DNA of 5,613 bases from an uncultured Eubacteriales bacterium (GTDB taxonomy: Bacteria > Bacillota > Clostridia > UMGS1883 > UMGS1540): the NCBI GenBank assembly GCA_900552775.1, contig USAP01000118.1:1-5613 (forward strand), in the 5' to 3' direction. The notes under the pieces were generated by a model that had not been told where the DNA came from, searched no databases, and saw nothing but the letters and a program-made list of their open reading frames with translations. Shown here piece by piece: positions 3,787 through 5,613 of the stretch (the stretch's first letter is position 1; each line of letters starts with the position of its first letter). A program made the position numbers and the translations under genes.

Positions 3787-5613
3787 TTTTTAAATTCGTC
3801 TTCCTCCTTTATAAATACTCCTACAGGTCCCAGCAAACCGCCCGGCAAAGCTTTCTTTTCATGTATTTGCATATTTTCGTTATAAGGTCCTATATCTGCA
3901 ATATCATGAAGTGAAAAATAGCTGTTTCCCGCACAGCGGTTAGCTATTGTGTTCGAAACAACAATTTTTATTTCATCGCCGCCGCAAACATCCGAAATCT
4001 CCAGCGTGTACGGAGGCATTGTTATTGTATATTTTCTGCCGTTCACAAACACCTTTGCAAAATATCTAACTTCTCCCAAATCAAGCAGTATATCAGTTCT
4101 GCCCATATTTTCCGGAAATTTGCAAAAGTACGTAACCTCGCCCGAAAAATCAGCCGCCCATTCATATAGCCCTTTGTGGGTTTCACCGTGTTTAAAGTTC
4201 AAATTATACGGTTTATCACTGTCCAAAACATATTCACGGCTAATATATGAATCAAAATTTTTCAAAGTGCAATAATACCCGTATTCTTTTCTCACTGTAC
4301 CTTTGAAGCTGCCTTTTTCGTCAAAAATTATCATTTTTCCTTCGCCGCGCAGCAGCTCCGCTGAGATAAAAATCTTGCCGTTCCGATGCTGAAAATCAAT
4401 ATCATAAACATTGCCGTTTAAGAGATTAACTTCAAACGGAGTTCCGTTTGAATAAAAGCCTATATTTTCGCTGACTTTTTCATTTCCCGTGTTAACAATA
4501 AAGTATATTTCTTTTTCGTCATATATCTTTTTAAGTGCTTTTATATATCTGTTTTTTCGGATGATACACGGTTTGGCACATGACGATACGGCACCGAGCT
4601 TTTCAAATATTCTTTTATCTTCAAAATTCGCATGCGGTATACAGACATTTTTGTATGTCACATGCTCACCGCAAACCGCACCGTCTTTTATAACAGAATT
4701 CAAAACGAAATCCTCATCTATTATATCAAATGCAATTCCCTGTTCTTCAAGCATTGTACCGGCTTCATCATAATTTTTCACAGCTTCTTTCATGATGTCA
4801 CCGCCGGCACAAATGCTTGCGGCAGGATAATATAATGCTGTATCGACACAGCTTTCGGAGTTTTGAAGGATATATGACAGACGTGCAGTGTAACCATTTA
4901 TTTCACTCATGCAGTCGGTACCTGGATTTTGCTTTATAAAATTCGGTCTGAACTGTAAACTCATCTCATGTTCTTCATCGTATGACATTATCATAAAGTT
5001 AAACAGATTAATCCCCATAACCGCCTGATAATTAATTACATATCTCATCTCTTCACATGTCAGCTGCGAGCCGTACACCGCAAAAGATTCACTGAGGCTG
5101 ATTCGGCTCCCGTTCTGTCTTGCCGCAGAAGCCGCAAGACGCGGAAAAAACTCGTTTCCTTCCACAGAATATCCGTTTTCTCCGGGAAACGTTATCTGAT
5201 TCCATATAACATCAATCCCGGGAACGTCAAAGCAGCGCAGCGTTTTGAGCATATTGCCGTACGCGCTGACAACACACCCATCGGCAATATTCTCGTTATT
5301 CAGATGACCGGCAAGAAGCATGTTATGCTTATTAAGCCATTTCTTTGTCGGTGTAAAATAATTTTCTCTGACAAGTTCTCCGCATAACATAAAATAATCT
5401 TTAAGCGCTTTGTGTTCATCAAAAGTTTCGGGTTTTTTATCGCCGTAAATATACGGAATATAATCAGTCATATCATAACCGAAGCGTTCCGAAAAAATCC
5501 TGTCCATGTTTTTTGTCCATGTAAACATTTGCGCTTCATCGTCAAACATCAATACTTTTCCGCTGTCTTTGTACCGTTTTAAATTTTCTGCGAATTTATT
5601 ATAAGTAAGTTCC
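3783..5613 (-). CDS. Glycoside hydrolase, alpha-L-rhamnosidase (GH106-like), 5' end outside the window
   Basis: 609 residues are visible, and the frame stays open to the right edge (E-L-T-Y-N-K-F...), so the N-terminus is missing. Numbering is from the first full codon. Residues 1-230 look like the end of a barrel-type catalytic domain: FDDEAQMFTWT (23-33), FGYDMTDYIPYIYG (44-57), AGHLNNEN (101-108), DVPGID (129-134), SLSESFAVYG (172-181) and GINLFNFMIMSY (200-211). These resemble the large rhamnosidase-type glycosidases. Glu26 and Glu175 are the most likely catalytic acids (inference). A linking region with ALYYPAAS (259-266) follows. The C-terminal part (about 479-600) is a GH2-type galactose-binding beta-sandwich, with LDLGEVRYFAKVFVNG (490-505 by motif start 510-525), NTIANR (554-559) and GLLGPVGV (592-599). 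It overlaps the SGNH esterase start by 4 bp. Rhamnosidase specificity is inferred from overall pattern; another glycan specificity within this architecture is possible. Secretion cannot be judged without the N-terminus. Confidence 0.75.
   Translation of the reverse strand, partial: ELTYNKFAENLKRYKDSGKVLMFDDEAQMFTWTKNMDRIFSERFGYDMTDYIPYIYGDKKPETFDEHKALKDYFMLCGELVRENYFTPTKKWLNKHNMLLAGHLNNENIADGCVVSAYGNMLKTLRCFDVPGIDVIWNQITFPGENGYSVEGNEFFPRLAASAARQNGSRISLSESFAVYGSQLTCEEMRYVINYQAVMGINLFNFMIMSYDEEHEMSLQFRPNFIKQNPGTDCMSEINGYTARLSYILQNSESCVDTALYYPAASICAGGDIMKEAVKNYDEAGTMLEEQGIAFDIIDEDFVLNSVIKDGAVCGEHVTYKNVCIPHANFEDKRIFEKLGAVSSCAKPCIIRKNRYIKALKKIYDEKEIYFIVNTGNEKVSENIGFYSNGTPFEVNLLNGNVYDIDFQHRNGKIFISAELLRGEGKMIIFDEKGSFKGTVRKEYGYYCTLKNFDSYISREYVLDSDKPYNLNFKHGETHKGLYEWAADFSGEVTYFCKFPENMGRTDILLDLGEVRYFAKVFVNGRKYTITMPPYTLEISDVCGGDEIKIVVSNTIANRCAGNSYFSLHDIADIGPYNENMQIHEKKALPGGLLGPVGVFIKEEDEFKK
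3803..3810 (-). promoter_or_regulatory. Distant ribosome binding site for the SGNH hydrolase gene
   Basis: AAAGGAGG on the minus strand lies inside the last codons of the glycoside hydrolase gene, 16 nt before the SGNH ATG at 3786. The spacing is longer than the usual 5-10 nt, so start selection probably depends on ribosomes finishing the upstream gene at the ATGA overlap. Confidence 0.45.

Noticed and set aside
3404..4835. Open frames on the plus strand opposite the hydrolase genes
   Set aside because: They are shadows of well-supported minus-strand genes, with no domain signatures or ribosome binding sites of their own.
5549..5552. Gene start at TTG 5552 or ATG 5549 for the glycoside hydrolase
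   Set aside because: The frame stays open to the window edge with family-like sequence (E-L-T-Y-N-K-F...), no ribosome binding site precedes either codon, and FDDE lies immediately after, inside the catalytic domain. The gene is cut by the window.
1..5613. CRISPR arrays, tRNA or rRNA genes, insertion sequences
   Set aside because: No regularly spaced repeats, no tRNA-like cloverleaf or rRNA motifs, and no transposase or terminal inverted repeats were seen. Apart from the 1-167 control region, coding sequence fills nearly all of the window.

Overview
The window looks like chromosomal DNA of a low-to-moderate-GC anaerobic Firmicute (Clostridia type, gut-like). This rests on strong AGGAGG-type ribosome binding sites, a clustered asd-dapA-dapB lysine/diaminopimelate operon, a TM2-domain protein, and a plant-polysaccharide glycosidase with an SGNH esterase. 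The lineage is inferred from style and cannot be fixed from the sequence alone.

Layout. Positions 1-167 are a divergent control region. A leftward promoter (TTGCAT, 17 bp, extended -10 TGTTATAAT), an AGGAG site and a TTG start at 17 begin a gene (M-K-I-A-I-V...) that leaves the window after six codons. A rightward promoter is plausible at 96-124, and an imperfect 20-21 bp direct repeat lies at 61-101. At 168-368 is a 66-residue TM2-domain membrane protein, followed by a hairpin terminator (382-404). At 446-3012, on the + strand, are asd (aspartate-semialdehyde dehydrogenase), dapA and dapB, three consecutive enzymes from aspartyl phosphate to tetrahydrodipicolinate. These feed lysine and peptidoglycan cross-links. 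A long hairpin at 3014-3062 ends both dapB and the converging operon. At 3061-5613, on the - strand, are a large glycoside hydrolase resembling the alpha-L-rhamnosidase (GH106-like) group, cut by the right edge, and an SGNH/GDSL hydrolase whose start overlaps its stop (ATGA). Together they suggest deacetylation and deglycosylation of a plant polysaccharide such as rhamnogalacturonan.

The main anomaly is asd. Its catalytic and C-terminal parts are complete, but about 40 N-terminal residues, including the GATGxVG NADP-binding loop, are absent. The reading frame begins at a well-placed ATG behind a perfect AGGAGG and has an in-frame stop just upstream. At the left edge, on the opposite strand, a well-expressed gene starts with M-K-I-A-I-V, which is how many Asd proteins begin immediately before GATG. 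This geometry is what an inversion with one breakpoint inside asd would leave. Deletion, misassembly or coincidence are equally open, and the sequence beyond position 1 would decide.
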